In this document: positions 1-6,826 of the stretch, in pieces
Layout of the letters: each line of letters starts with the position of its first letter
How positions within the stretch are numbered: the stretch's first letter is position 1
Source: UBA9547 sp044349205
Lineage (GTDB): Bacteria > Bacteroidota > Bacteroidia > Cytophagales > UBA9547
Direction of reading: 5' to 3'
Assembly: GCA_044349205.1 (NCBI GenBank)
Contig: JBIKRJ010000045.1
Location: 1-13,927, forward strand
DNA: 13,927 bases
Made by a program: the position numbers and the translations under genes
The notes under the pieces: model-generated
The model's input: the letters and a program-made list of their open reading frames with translations, nothing else
Told to the model about the DNA's origin: nothing
Database searches by the model: none

Positions 1-226
1 CGCTTTCAACTACTTTTTGCCAAATGAGCACTTGAATAAACCATCGGCTTACATGAAAGGCCGCAAAAAAGTGTCCTACTTTGTCCATTTGCAGCCATTC
101 TAACGAGTCGTCGAAAAAACTGAAATATCCTTTGAAGCCTTGTTTGTACCACAGAAGCGAGAGCACAAACAAAAGAAGTAGCCAAATGGAAAAACAGACA
201 GTGGTTATTTTCCAGGCTTTTGGCAT
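1..226 (-). CDS. DUF2279 (YfiM-like) membrane/periplasmic protein, N-terminal part
   Basis: This reading frame starts at the ATG whose first base is 226 and runs open for 75 codons off the left edge, so only the N-terminus is present. The translation begins MPKAWKITTVCFSIW, has one hydrophobic segment at about residues 7-26 (signal anchor or uncleaved signal peptide), and then reads DDSLEWLQMDKVGHFFAAFH. The stretch EWLQMDKVGHxxxAxxxSR is the hallmark I associate with DUF2279 proteins of Bacteroidota, usually described as YfiM-like predicted periplasmic proteins of unknown function. It diverges from the UbiA gene. No TAnnTTTG element lies upstream on this strand; the nearest is a one-mismatch TAATTCTG. 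The family call rests on memory of the motif, and no function can be assigned. Confidence 0.75.
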   Translation of the reverse strand, partial: MPKAWKITTVCFSIWLLLLFVLSLLWYKQGFKGYFSFFDDSLEWLQMDKVGHFFAAFHVSRWFIQVLIWQKVVES

Positions 227-302
227 TGAGTATGAAAAATTGTAAGCAGAATTAAAGCTGTGAAGGTAACAATTCCACTTCATTACCTACGGTCTTGTTT
301 TG

Positions 303-310
303 TATCTTTG
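303..310 (+). promoter_or_regulatory. Bacteroidota-type -7 element TATCTTTG
   Basis: TATCTTTG matches the Bacteroidota sigma-factor -7 consensus TAnnTTTG. No TTG lies 17-23 nt upstream, so the -33 half is missing or degenerate. It is placed to drive the UbiA/J-domain pair. If it is used, transcription would begin near 316, which bears on where UbiA translation starts. Confidence 0.5.
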
Positions 311-1207
311 ATGAAGCGGATGAAAAACACATTGACATTGAAAGGCAAAAAGTTGGTTTGGGTAACAAAGTACCTGCTGAAGTTGGTGCGTTGGCCCAAT
401 CTTCTCATCATATTTTTTACCCAATATGTGGTGTTTGTTTTCATTATCGAAAAAAAGCCTTCCGACATAAGTTTTTGGCTTCCTCCTCCCGAGTTTTATT
501 TGCTGGCATTGGGCACTTTGTTGGTGGCGGCGGCGGGTTACATCATTAATGACTACTACGACATCAAAATTGATTTGGTGAACAAACCGCGTCGTATTGT
601 GATTGGGCGCATTATTTCGCGCAGACAGGCTCTGTTTTTACATTCTTTTCTAAATTTTCTTGCGTTGTGTGTGGGCTTTTTGCTCAGTTGGCGAGTAGCC
701 TGTTTTTTTGCTGCTTGCGCTCTTTTTCTTTGGATATATTCCAATAGCTTAAAACGCACACCTCTATTGGGCAACTTTTTGGTGTCTTTGCTTACGGCCG
801 CCACCATTTGGGTTATTAGCTTGTATTTTAGGGAAAACAACCGCATTGTGTATGTGTATTCGGTTTTTGCCTTTTGCATAAGTTTGCTCAGGGAAATAAT
901 CAAAGACATGGAAGACACTAAAGGAGATTCGGTGTATGGATGCAAAACATTGCCCATAGTGTTGGGTTTTAGGCGCACCAAAATGGTGCTTTTGGTGCTT
1001 TTGATTTTTTTTACTTTCCTACTTGCCAACTATGCCCAAATGGCTTCTACTGCTATACAATCTATAATCTACTATGCTTTTATCCTTCCCATTCTTTTAT
1101 TGGCATACAAAATAGTAGTAGCCGATAGGCAAAAAGACTATGTGCAATTGAGCTTGTACTGCAAAAGCCTAATGTTGGCAGGGGTGCTCAGTTTGGGTTT
1201 TGCCTAA
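311..1207 (+). CDS. UbiA-family prenyltransferase
   Basis: Integral membrane prenyltransferase that transfers a polyprenyl group from its diphosphate to an acceptor. Numbered from the ATG at 311 (298 aa), both Asp-rich motifs are visible: NDYYDIKID at 80-88 and DMEDTKGD at 199-206. These bind the Mg-diphosphate of the donor. Many hydrophobic segments fit the usual 8-9 helix UbiA fold. The segment KLVRWPNLLI near residue 24 is typical of the Bacteroidota subfamily often annotated as geranylgeranylglycerol-phosphate geranylgeranyltransferase; quinone or other lipid acceptors are equally possible, so the substrate is open. The start is uncertain. A GTG at 260 would lie upstream of the TATCTTTG element. 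ATGs at 311 and 320 lie at or near the predicted transcription start. A TTG at 353, preceded by an A/G-rich stretch, would begin close to the conserved part. The J-domain gene follows after 6 nt, so the two are probably cotranscribed. Confidence 0.88.
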   Translation: MKRMKNTLTLKGKKLVWVTKYLLKLVRWPNLLIIFFTQYVVFVFIIEKKPSDISFWLPPPEFYLLALGTLLVAAAGYIINDYYDIKIDLVNKPRRIVIGRIISRRQALFLHSFLNFLALCVGFLLSWRVACFFAACALFLWIYSNSLKRTPLLGNFLVSLLTAATIWVISLYFRENNRIVYVYSVFAFCISLLREIIKDMEDTKGDSVYGCKTLPIVLGFRRTKMVLLVLLIFFTFLLANYAQMASTAIQSIIYYAFILPILLLAYKIVVADRQKDYVQLSLYCKSLMLAGVLSLGFA

Positions 1208-1213
1208 AATCAT

Positions 1214-2023
1214 TTGAAAGACTATTACAAAATATTGCAGGTTACGCAGTTGGCTACCGAAGTGGAGATAAAACGCGCCTACCGCAAGCTAGTTGCACAG
1301 TATCATCCCGATGTAAATCCTGCACTCGACGCACATTCAATTCTGACAGAAATAAACGAAGCCTATGCCATATTGAGCGATCCTGTTTCAAAGAAAACCT
1401 ACGATCTGATTTTCTCGCATCCCGAAATATTGGCCAATATGCCGTTGGATGTTTCTTTTAAAAATAAACCCAGAAAAAGAAGACACGGAAAAAAGGAAAC
1501 CATAGAAGAAAGAGAAAAAAAGAAGGCCTACTCCCTAAAACGAAACAGGCATTTCAACAAAAAGATGAAATATTCTTCTTTGTTAAGCTTGCTTCTGGCT
1601 GGGGCTATATTTTTTGACCATTATTTGCCCACAGTGCAGGAATGCCAAAAAGTGTATGTTGGACAAAAGCCTAGCCATTTGGCTCAAAAAACCGAATTGG
1701 TTTCCTTTTTTTTGGCGAAAGGCCGCAAAATAGAAGCGTATGCTGTGGATGATAATTACCCAAAGGCAACCATTTCGTGCGCAGAAGCAACCTTCCACAA
1801 CAGCCCGCTGTTTGGGGTGCTAAAAAACATTCAGTTGGAAGGGGTGTTGTACAAGCCCATCGACAGTTTGTTCGACCTAATATTGATATACGGACTGGTT
1901 TGCCTCTCTTCTATTTACGTACTTGGTTACAAACTTGAAGCCAGCATGGTGTTGACCGGCGTGCTCACTTTTTTTAACAACATGCTGGTAGTAGCCTTTT
2001 TTGTTTTGTGGCTTTCAGAATAG
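1214..2023 (+). CDS. Membrane-anchored J-domain (DnaJ-like) protein
   Basis: 269-aa protein with an N-terminal J domain (residues about 1-66) carrying the HPD tripeptide at 31-33, which stimulates Hsp70 (DnaK) ATPase activity. No Gly/Phe-rich region, zinc fingers or client-binding domain follow, so it is not DnaJ itself. A strongly basic linker (about 84-118) leads to a hydrophobic segment (about 119-136). A region of about 80 residues without obvious motifs follows, then two more hydrophobic segments near the C-terminus (about 217-237 and 243-266). This suggests a cytoplasmic J domain recruiting DnaK to the inner membrane. The start is a TTG; it is needed because the J domain begins at once and the next in-frame ATG is at residue 76. 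It sits 6 nt after UbiA, and its stop codon directly abuts that of convergent cysQ. The client is unknown. Confidence 0.85.
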   Translation: MKDYYKILQVTQLATEVEIKRAYRKLVAQYHPDVNPALDAHSILTEINEAYAILSDPVSKKTYDLIFSHPEILANMPLDVSFKNKPRKRRHGKKETIEEREKKKAYSLKRNRHFNKKMKYSSLLSLLLAGAIFFDHYLPTVQECQKVYVGQKPSHLAQKTELVSFFLAKGRKIEAYAVDDNYPKATISCAEATFHNSPLFGVLKNIQLEGVLYKPIDSLFDLILIYGLVCLSSIYVLGYKLEASMVLTGVLTFFNNMLVVAFFVLWLSE

Positions 2024-2788
2024 CTAACAAGCTTTACACACAAAACCGCCGTTCAATAAACTTTCTTTGTTGTATTCGAAGATAGAGTAATCCAAAGTGG
2101 TCATGCTGGCACCGGCACATTCGGCAATGCAATGCCCCGCAGCAGTATCCCATTCCATAGTGGGGCCAGTGCGCAAATAAATGTCAGCTTTGCCTTCGGC
2201 TACCAGGCAAAACTTCAATGAGCTTCCCGATTTGATGGTTTCGGAAATAGCAAAAGGCGCGAGATGTTGCGCTTCTTGCTCGCTCGCATGCGAGCTGCTT
2301 CCCACTGCGATTAAGTCGGTTTTGCGTTGGCTTACCGATATTTTTTTCTTTTCACCTGCTACTATTTTAAAGCTTCCCTCGTCCTGTAGGCCATAGTACA
2401 GTTCTTTTGTGGCGGGGGCATAAATAATTCCCAAAACAGGCTTTTTCGCTTTGATTAGAGAAATGTTGACCGTAAACTGGCCATTTCGTTTTATAAATTC
2501 TTTCGTCCCGTCTAGTGGGTCAACCAGCCAAAAAGTGTCCCAATTTTTACGTTCTTCGTAAGGAATATTTTTTCCTTCTTCTGAAATGATGGGAAATTTT
2601 TCGGGCAATGACTGCAAACCATTCATTATGATGAGGTGCGATTCTTTGTCGGCCTTTGTCAAAGGTGATTTGTCGTTTTTTTCTTCAATGTCCCAAGAAA
2701 CCTCGTCTTCATATACTTCCATTATTTTTTCGCCTGCCAAATAGCACAACGAAACTAAAGAAGGAATAATGTTTGAATATATATTCAT
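2024..2788 (-). CDS. cysQ: 3'(2'),5'-bisphosphate nucleotidase CysQ
   Basis: Hydrolyses 3'-phosphoadenosine 5'-phosphate (PAP) to AMP and phosphate, removing the toxic by-product of PAPS-dependent reactions. The 254-aa protein from the ATG at 2788 has the usual CysQ length and the metal-binding signatures of the inositol-monophosphatase superfamily: ISEEG at 68-72, DPLDGTKEF at 90-98 and EWDTAAGH at 212-219. An open frame continues upstream to 3040, but that extension lies inside the coding part of cysC and precedes the family's conserved N-terminus, so I chose 2788. A TAAGTTTG -7 element lies 45 nt upstream. The gene diverges from cysCDN and completes a PAPS synthesis and recycling set. Inositol-phosphatase activity is possible in this superfamily, but the motifs and neighbours favour CysQ. 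Confidence 0.94.
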   Translation of the reverse strand: MNIYSNIIPSLVSLCYLAGEKIMEVYEDEVSWDIEEKNDKSPLTKADKESHLIIMNGLQSLPEKFPIISEEGKNIPYEERKNWDTFWLVDPLDGTKEFIKRNGQFTVNISLIKAKKPVLGIIYAPATKELYYGLQDEGSFKIVAGEKKKISVSQRKTDLIAVGSSSHASEQEAQHLAPFAISETIKSGSSLKFCLVAEGKADIYLRTGPTMEWDTAAGHCIAECAGASMTTLDYSIFEYNKESLLNGGFVCKAC

Positions 2789-2832
2789 GTATAAACCTGC
2801 GGCAGAGTATATTTTGTATAGATTGAATCGGT

Positions 2833-2840
2833 CAAACTTA
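2833..2840 (-). promoter_or_regulatory. cysQ -7 element TAAGTTTG (minus strand)
   Basis: On the minus strand the sequence reads GCTAAGTTTG, a full TAnnTTTG match 45 nt before the cysQ ATG. No TTG at the expected -33 distance is visible. The same 10-mer lies upstream of the PfkB-family kinase at 8237-8246. It is separated by 12 nt from the oppositely directed cysC element. Confidence 0.5.
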
Positions 2841-2852
2841 GCAGAAAAATAG

Positions 2853-2860
2853 TACTTTTG
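2853..2860 (+). promoter_or_regulatory. cysC -7 element TACTTTTG
   Basis: TACTTTTG matches TAnnTTTG and lies 15 nt before the cysC ATG, which allows only a short leader. No clear -33 TTG lies 17-23 nt upstream. It sits back to back with the cysQ element, so polymerase or a regulator bound at one promoter would interfere with the other. Confidence 0.5.
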
Positions 2861-2875
2861 TAGCCTTTTTACGCA

Positions 2876-3475
2876 ATGTCGAACCACATATACCCCATTT
2901 ACCAAGATTCCTTGGGCAAGTCCGACAAAGAAAATTTGTTGAAACAAAAAGCAGTTGCTTTTTGGATGGTAGGCTTGTCGGGGTCTGGAAAAAGCACTCT
3001 TGCAAAAGCTTTGGAGCGAGTTTTGCACGAAAAAGGACACCTAACCATGTTACTTGACGGGGATAATCTGCGTACAGGAATCAACAACAACCTAGGTTTT
3101 TCGGAAGAAGACCGTTTGGAAAACATTAGAAGGGCTGCCGAAACGTCAAAACTATTTGTACAGTGTGGGGTGGTTACCATTTGTTCTTTTATTAGTCCTA
3201 CTGAGAAAATACGTGAAATGGCCAAGCAAATCATCGGTCAAGATTGCGTGGAAGTGTACATCAACGCTCCTTTGGAGGTGTGCGAGCAGCGCGATGTGAA
3301 AGGATTGTACAAGAAAGCCAGAAATGGCGAGATCAGAAATTTTACTGGAATCGATTCACCATTTGAGGAGCCCAAAAGTCCCAATCTCGAAATTCGAACC
3401 GACCAAAAAAGTTTTGAGGAAAGTTTGGACGAATTGGTACATTTTGTATTAGAACAAATTAAATGGACTGCATAA
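2876..3475 (+). CDS. cysC: Adenylylsulfate kinase CysC
   Basis: Phosphorylates adenosine 5'-phosphosulfate (APS) at the 3' position with ATP to give PAPS, the cytoplasmic sulfate donor. The 199-aa length is normal for a stand-alone APS kinase. The P-loop GLSGSGKST is at 33-41, the substrate-binding stretch DGDNLRTGI at 61-69, and the FISP motif at 105-108, containing the serine that is phosphorylated in E. coli CysC. The start ATG at 2876 follows a TACTTTTG element. It is first in a same-strand run cysC-cysD-cysN; the 54-nt gap to cysD holds its own -7 element, so cysD may also be transcribed separately. Divergent cysQ removes the PAP left after PAPS is used. Confidence 0.96.
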   Translation: MSNHIYPIYQDSLGKSDKENLLKQKAVAFWMVGLSGSGKSTLAKALERVLHEKGHLTMLLDGDNLRTGINNNLGFSEEDRLENIRRAAETSKLFVQCGVVTICSFISPTEKIREMAKQIIGQDCVEVYINAPLEVCEQRDVKGLYKKARNGEIRNFTGIDSPFEEPKSPNLEIRTDQKSFEESLDELVHFVLEQIKWTA

Positions 3476-3489
3476 CCTATTGAAATAAT

Positions 3490-3497
3490 TATCTTTG
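3490..3497 (+). promoter_or_regulatory. cysD -7 element TATCTTTG
   Basis: TATCTTTG in the cysC-cysD gap is followed by a GC-rich start region (CGCCCC), a common layout for Bacteroidota promoters. It lies 32 nt before the cysD ATG. No TTG is found 17-23 nt upstream. It suggests cysDN can be transcribed independently of cysC. Confidence 0.5.
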
Positions 3498-3529
3498 CGC
3501 CCCAAGGGCATACCACGGTCCGAATACTC

Positions 3530-4444
3530 ATGATACCCAACACCAATTATAACCTTACCCATCTTGAACAGTTAGAAGCTGAAGCCATTTTTGTGATGCG
3601 CGAGGTGGCAGCACAGTTCGAGAAACCAGTTTTGCTTTTTTCAGGCGGAAAAGATTCTATTTGTTTGGTAAAACTGGCTCAAAAAGCATTTTGGCCTGCC
3701 AAAATACCTTTTCCTTTGATGCACATAGATACGGGACACAATTTTTCCGAAGCCATCGAGTACCGCGACAATTTGGTTAAAGAGGTTGGAGCCAATTTAA
3801 TTGTGCGCTACGTTCAAGATTCGATAGACCGCGGCACGGCTGTAGAAGAAAAAGGCCCAAACCCAAGTCGCAATACATTACAGACAGTCACATTGCTTGA
3901 AGCCATCGAAGAGTTCAAATTTGATGCTTGTTTTGGCGGTGCACGACGGGACGAGGAAAAAGCACGTGCCAAAGAAAGATTCTTCTCGCACCGCGACGAT
4001 TTTGGCCAATGGGATCCCAAAAACCAACGACCCGAACTTTGGAACCTGTTCAATGGCCGCAAGCAAGTAGGAGAGCATTTTCGTGTATTTCCTATTAGCA
4101 ATTGGACCGAAATGGATGTGTGGCAATACATTTACAAAGAAAATATACCGCTACCCACTATCTATTTTACCCACGAACGTGAAGTTTTGTTCAGGGATAA
4201 TATGTGGTTGGCCAACTCGCCTTTTATTACGGTGATGAAAGGAGAAATAGTAGAAAAGAAAATAGTGCGTTTTCGTACGGTTGGCGACATGACGTGTACG
4301 GGAGCCGTAGAATCGACCGCATCTACGCTAGAAGACATTATACAAGAAGTGGCTTCTGCCCGTGTGACCGAACGTGGTGGAAGAGCCGACGACAGACGAT
4401 CGGAAGCGGCCATGGAAGACAGAAAGAAACAAGGGTATTTCTAA
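3530..4444 (+). CDS. cysD: Sulfate adenylyltransferase subunit 2 CysD
   Basis: Catalytic subunit of ATP sulfurylase, which joins sulfate to ATP to form APS and pyrophosphate, driven by GTP hydrolysis in CysN. The 304-aa protein is close to the E. coli length (302). The PP-loop SGGKDS is at residues 38-43, as in the adenine-nucleotide alpha-hydrolase superfamily. The C-terminus RRSEAAMEDRKKQGYF (289-304) is the highly conserved CysD tail. The ATG at 3530 is the first plausible start after the TATCTTTG element. cysN follows after 21 nt, as expected for subunits of one complex. The same superfamily contains PAPS reductase (CysH), but the length and C-terminus identify CysD. Confidence 0.97.
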   Translation: MIPNTNYNLTHLEQLEAEAIFVMREVAAQFEKPVLLFSGGKDSICLVKLAQKAFWPAKIPFPLMHIDTGHNFSEAIEYRDNLVKEVGANLIVRYVQDSIDRGTAVEEKGPNPSRNTLQTVTLLEAIEEFKFDACFGGARRDEEKARAKERFFSHRDDFGQWDPKNQRPELWNLFNGRKQVGEHFRVFPISNWTEMDVWQYIYKENIPLPTIYFTHEREVLFRDNMWLANSPFITVMKGEIVEKKIVRFRTVGDMTCTGAVESTASTLEDIIQEVASARVTERGGRADDRRSEAAMEDRKKQGYF

Positions 4445-4465
4445 TACAGTTATCAAGGTTTTTAA

Positions 4466-5752
4466 ATGCAATTAGTACAAGAAGAAAAAATAGACTCGGC
4501 AGCCTACCTAAACATGGATTTGCTGCGCTTTACCACGGCAGGCAGTGTAGATGATGGCAAAAGCACCTTGATAGGACGTTTGCTTTACGATACCAAATCC
4601 ATTTTTGAAGACCAAATGGATGCCATCGAAGAAGCCAGTACGCGTCGTGGAAAAGGCTATGTCGACCTATCCCTTTTGACAGATGGTTTGCGTGCCGAAC
4701 GCGAACAAGGAATCACTATCGATGTGGCTTATCGCTATTTCGCCACTCCCAAACGCAAATTTATCATCGCCGACACGCCAGGCCATATTCAGTACACTCG
4801 CAATATGGTTACAGGGGCATCTACTGCCAACCTTGCTATCATTCTAATTGATGCAAGGCATGGCGTGGTTGAACAAACCTGTCGTCACTCTTTTATTGCC
4901 TCTTTGCTCAAAATCAAGCATTTGGTGGTGTGTGTGAACAAGATGGACTTGGTTGACTTTAAAGAAGAGGTTTTTAATAAAATTAAAAGAGACTTTGAGG
5001 CCTTTTCCTCTAAGCTCGACATTCCCGACATCCATTATATTCCCATAAGTGCTTTGTTGGGCGACAATGTCGTAGAACGCTCACAAAATACGCCTTGGTA
5101 TCTAGGCTCTCCTTTGCTTTACACGCTCGAAAATGTGCACATAGCCGGAGACAGAAATCACGAAGATGCTCGTTTTCCAGTTCAATATGTTATTCGTCCG
5201 CAGCGCGACGAATTCCACGATTACCGTGGGTATGCAGGCATGATTGAAAGCGGGGTATACCGTCCCGGCGACGAAGTGGTGGCCTTGCCTTCTGGATTTA
5301 AGTCAAAAATAAAGTCGATTGACTTTGGTGGAAAAAAATTGGAGATGGCTTTTGCGCCAATGTCTGTCACCCTAACTATCGAAGACGACATTGACATAAG
5401 CAGGGGCGACATGCTGGCAAAACCAGACAGTATGCCTCAGGCAAGCCAAGATGTGGAATTGATGGTGTGTTGGCTAAGTGATAAAAAATTGGTTCTCAAT
5501 GGTAAATATGCCATAAAGCATACTACGAAAGAAGCCCGTTGCATAGTGAAGGAGGTGAAATACAAAGTGGACATCAACACCTTGGAAAAAGCAGAAGGCA
5601 ATGAAGTAGGTTTGAACGATATCGCTCGAATCGTAATTCGCACTACTTCGCCATTGTTTTTCGACAGTTATGCCAAAAACCGTACCACAGGCAGCCTCAT
5701 TATTGTAGATGAAGGCACTAATGTGACTGTGGGTGCAGGTATGATAGTGTAG
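4466..5752 (+). CDS. cysN: Sulfate adenylyltransferase subunit 1 CysN (GTPase)
   Basis: Regulatory GTPase subunit of ATP sulfurylase that couples GTP hydrolysis to APS formation by CysD. The 428-aa protein shows the translation-factor GTPase motifs: G1 GSVDDGKST at 26-34, G3 DTPGH at 104-108, G4 NKMD at 159-162 and G5 SAL at 196-198. EF-Tu-like beta-barrel domains follow. The G3 neighbourhood reads DTPGHIQYTRNM, where the E. coli protein has Glu after the His; I believe the Ile/Val form is common in Bacteroidota. There is no C-terminal APS-kinase domain, so this is not the fused CysNC form, consistent with a separate cysC. The gene ends at 5752, where a perfect hairpin begins. Confidence 0.96.
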   Translation: MQLVQEEKIDSAAYLNMDLLRFTTAGSVDDGKSTLIGRLLYDTKSIFEDQMDAIEEASTRRGKGYVDLSLLTDGLRAEREQGITIDVAYRYFATPKRKFIIADTPGHIQYTRNMVTGASTANLAIILIDARHGVVEQTCRHSFIASLLKIKHLVVCVNKMDLVDFKEEVFNKIKRDFEAFSSKLDIPDIHYIPISALLGDNVVERSQNTPWYLGSPLLYTLENVHIAGDRNHEDARFPVQYVIRPQRDEFHDYRGYAGMIESGVYRPGDEVVALPSGFKSKIKSIDFGGKKLEMAFAPMSVTLTIEDDIDISRGDMLAKPDSMPQASQDVELMVCWLSDKKLVLNGKYAIKHTTKEARCIVKEVKYKVDINTLEKAEGNEVGLNDIARIVIRTTSPLFFDSYAKNRTTGSLIIVDEGTNVTVGAGMIV

Positions 5753-5768
5753 TTTCCTGCAAGGAAAC
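5752..5768 (+). terminator. Hairpin just after cysN, possible weak terminator
   Basis: A perfect 7-bp inverted repeat, GTTTCCT and AGGAAAC with loop GCA, starts on the last base of the cysN stop codon. It is followed by CCTCTTT, a poor T-tract. It could end or attenuate cysCDN transcripts or protect the mRNA 3' end. The weak T-run makes classic intrinsic termination doubtful. Confidence 0.45.
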
Positions 5769-5777
5769 CCTCTTTAA

Positions 5778-5787
5778 CTAATATTAG
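5778..5787. repeat. Perfect 10-bp palindrome upstream of plsC
   Basis: CTAATATTAG is a perfect 5+5 palindrome ending 3 nt before the plsC ATG. It might be an operator or a small mRNA hairpin over the start codon. It is AT-rich and short, so chance is quite possible. It lies 9 nt after the preceding hairpin. Confidence 0.25.
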
Positions 5788-5790
5788 CTC

Positions 5791-6537
5791 ATGATAATAC
5801 GCGCGATTAGGAGGATTTACACAATTTGGTGCTTTATTTGGTTTTTCGTTGTTTTCCTAATCCTGTGGCCATTTTTCTGGCTTTTTTTGCAAAAAGAAGA
5901 ACATTATTGGCTGGCCAATTGGTGCAATCGCGTGTGGACGCTTGTGGTGTACACACTTTCTGGATTGCCTCTCGTCATTGAATACCATTTTAAACCACAA
6001 AAAGGGCAGGCTTACATTTATTGTCCGAATCACACTTCTTACATTGACATTCCAGTGATGCTGTGGGGTATAAAGCAAAATTTCAGTTTTATGGGCAAAA
6101 GTTCGTTGGCCAAAGTCCCCCTTATTGGGTACATGTATAGCAGGCTGAATGTGCTGGTAGATAGAAAAAGCTTGAAAAGCAAGGCAATAGCTTACGCACA
6201 AGCCAGTACTCAACTCGACAAAGGTGTTTCGTTGGTTATTTTCCCAGAGGGTACTATACACAAAGACGCACCTTTGCCAGGGCAGTTCAAAGAAGGAGCT
6301 TTTAGATTGGCTATCGAAAAACAAATACCCATTGTGCCCGTGACCATTCCTTACAATTGGTTAATTTTGCCCGACGATGGAAAGTGGCTAGGCAAGCCAA
6401 ACAAGGCAATGGCTATTTTTCATGAACCAATTACAACCAAGGGTTTGAACCTTTCGCATTTGAAAGATATCATGGAAAAAACACAAGAAATCATTACGCA
6501 AGAAATAGTAAAAAGAAATCCCCATGTCGGTAAATAA
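5791..6537 (+). CDS. plsC: PlsC-type lysophospholipid (1-acylglycerol-3-phosphate) acyltransferase
   Basis: Acyltransferase of phospholipid synthesis, most likely adding the sn-2 acyl chain to lysophosphatidic acid at the inner membrane. The 248-aa protein has a strongly hydrophobic N-terminus (about 10-33, membrane anchor). The catalytic NHTSYID is at 80-86 (H81 and D86 of HX4D), followed by the acceptor-binding FPEGT at 151-155 and IVPVTI at 181-186, in the usual order and spacing. Related families acylate ornithine or other lipids with the same motifs, so the exact acceptor is inferred. The start ATG at 5791 has no visible Shine-Dalgarno sequence. The 3' end overlaps gatC by 14 nt, suggesting translational coupling, although the two products act in unrelated pathways. 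Confidence 0.92.
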   Translation: MIIRAIRRIYTIWCFIWFFVVFLILWPFFWLFLQKEEHYWLANWCNRVWTLVVYTLSGLPLVIEYHFKPQKGQAYIYCPNHTSYIDIPVMLWGIKQNFSFMGKSSLAKVPLIGYMYSRLNVLVDRKSLKSKAIAYAQASTQLDKGVSLVIFPEGTIHKDAPLPGQFKEGAFRLAIEKQIPIVPVTIPYNWLILPDDGKWLGKPNKAMAIFHEPITTKGLNLSHLKDIMEKTQEIITQEIVKRNPHVGK

Positions 6538-6811
6538 GGAGACAATACACAAAATAGCCCATTTGGCACGATTGGAACTGGATGATGCCAAAGAAGAACA
6601 AATGGCAAAAGAGCTCAGCAACATTTTGGAGTGGATGGAGACATTGAACCAAGTAAACACCGACAATGTGAAACCCCTCACCCACATGAGTGCCGAAATA
6701 AATGTGCTGCGCAAAGACGAGGTAAAAGAAGGGCTTTCGCACAAAGAAGCATTGCACAATGCCCCCAAAAAAGACTCTGATTATTTCAGGGTGCCAAAAG
6801 TATTGGAATAA
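6524..6811 (+). CDS. gatC: Asp-tRNA(Asn)/Glu-tRNA(Gln) amidotransferase subunit C
   Basis: Small subunit of the GatCAB complex, which amidates Glu-tRNA(Gln) and/or Asp-tRNA(Asn) in the cytoplasm; GatC bridges GatA and GatB and stabilises them. The 95-aa length is typical. The N-terminal helix HKIAHLARLEL (9-19) and the C-terminal YFRVPKVLE stretch (about 87-95) are family signatures. gatA and gatB are not in the window, which is common since the three genes are often unlinked. The ATG at 6524 lies inside the last codons of plsC in another frame. No earlier start would give the conserved N-terminus. Confidence 0.95.
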   Translation: MSVNKETIHKIAHLARLELDDAKEEQMAKELSNILEWMETLNQVNTDNVKPLTHMSAEINVLRKDEVKEGLSHKEALHNAPKKDSDYFRVPKVLE

Positions 6812-6826
6812 AATATTTTTACTTTC

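Noticed and set aside
556..1029. 157-codon open frame on the minus strand
   Set aside because: It is antisense to the motif-rich part of the UbiA gene and shows no recognisable protein features.
2789..3040. Upstream extension of the cysQ reading frame to a start at 3040
   Set aside because: The extension is antisense to the clear P-loop coding region of cysC and precedes the conserved CysQ N-terminus; the ATG at 2788 gives a normal length and has a promoter element upstream.
5857..6324. 155-codon open frame on the minus strand
   Set aside because: It is antisense to the catalytic region of plsC, whose motifs are unmistakable in the other strand.
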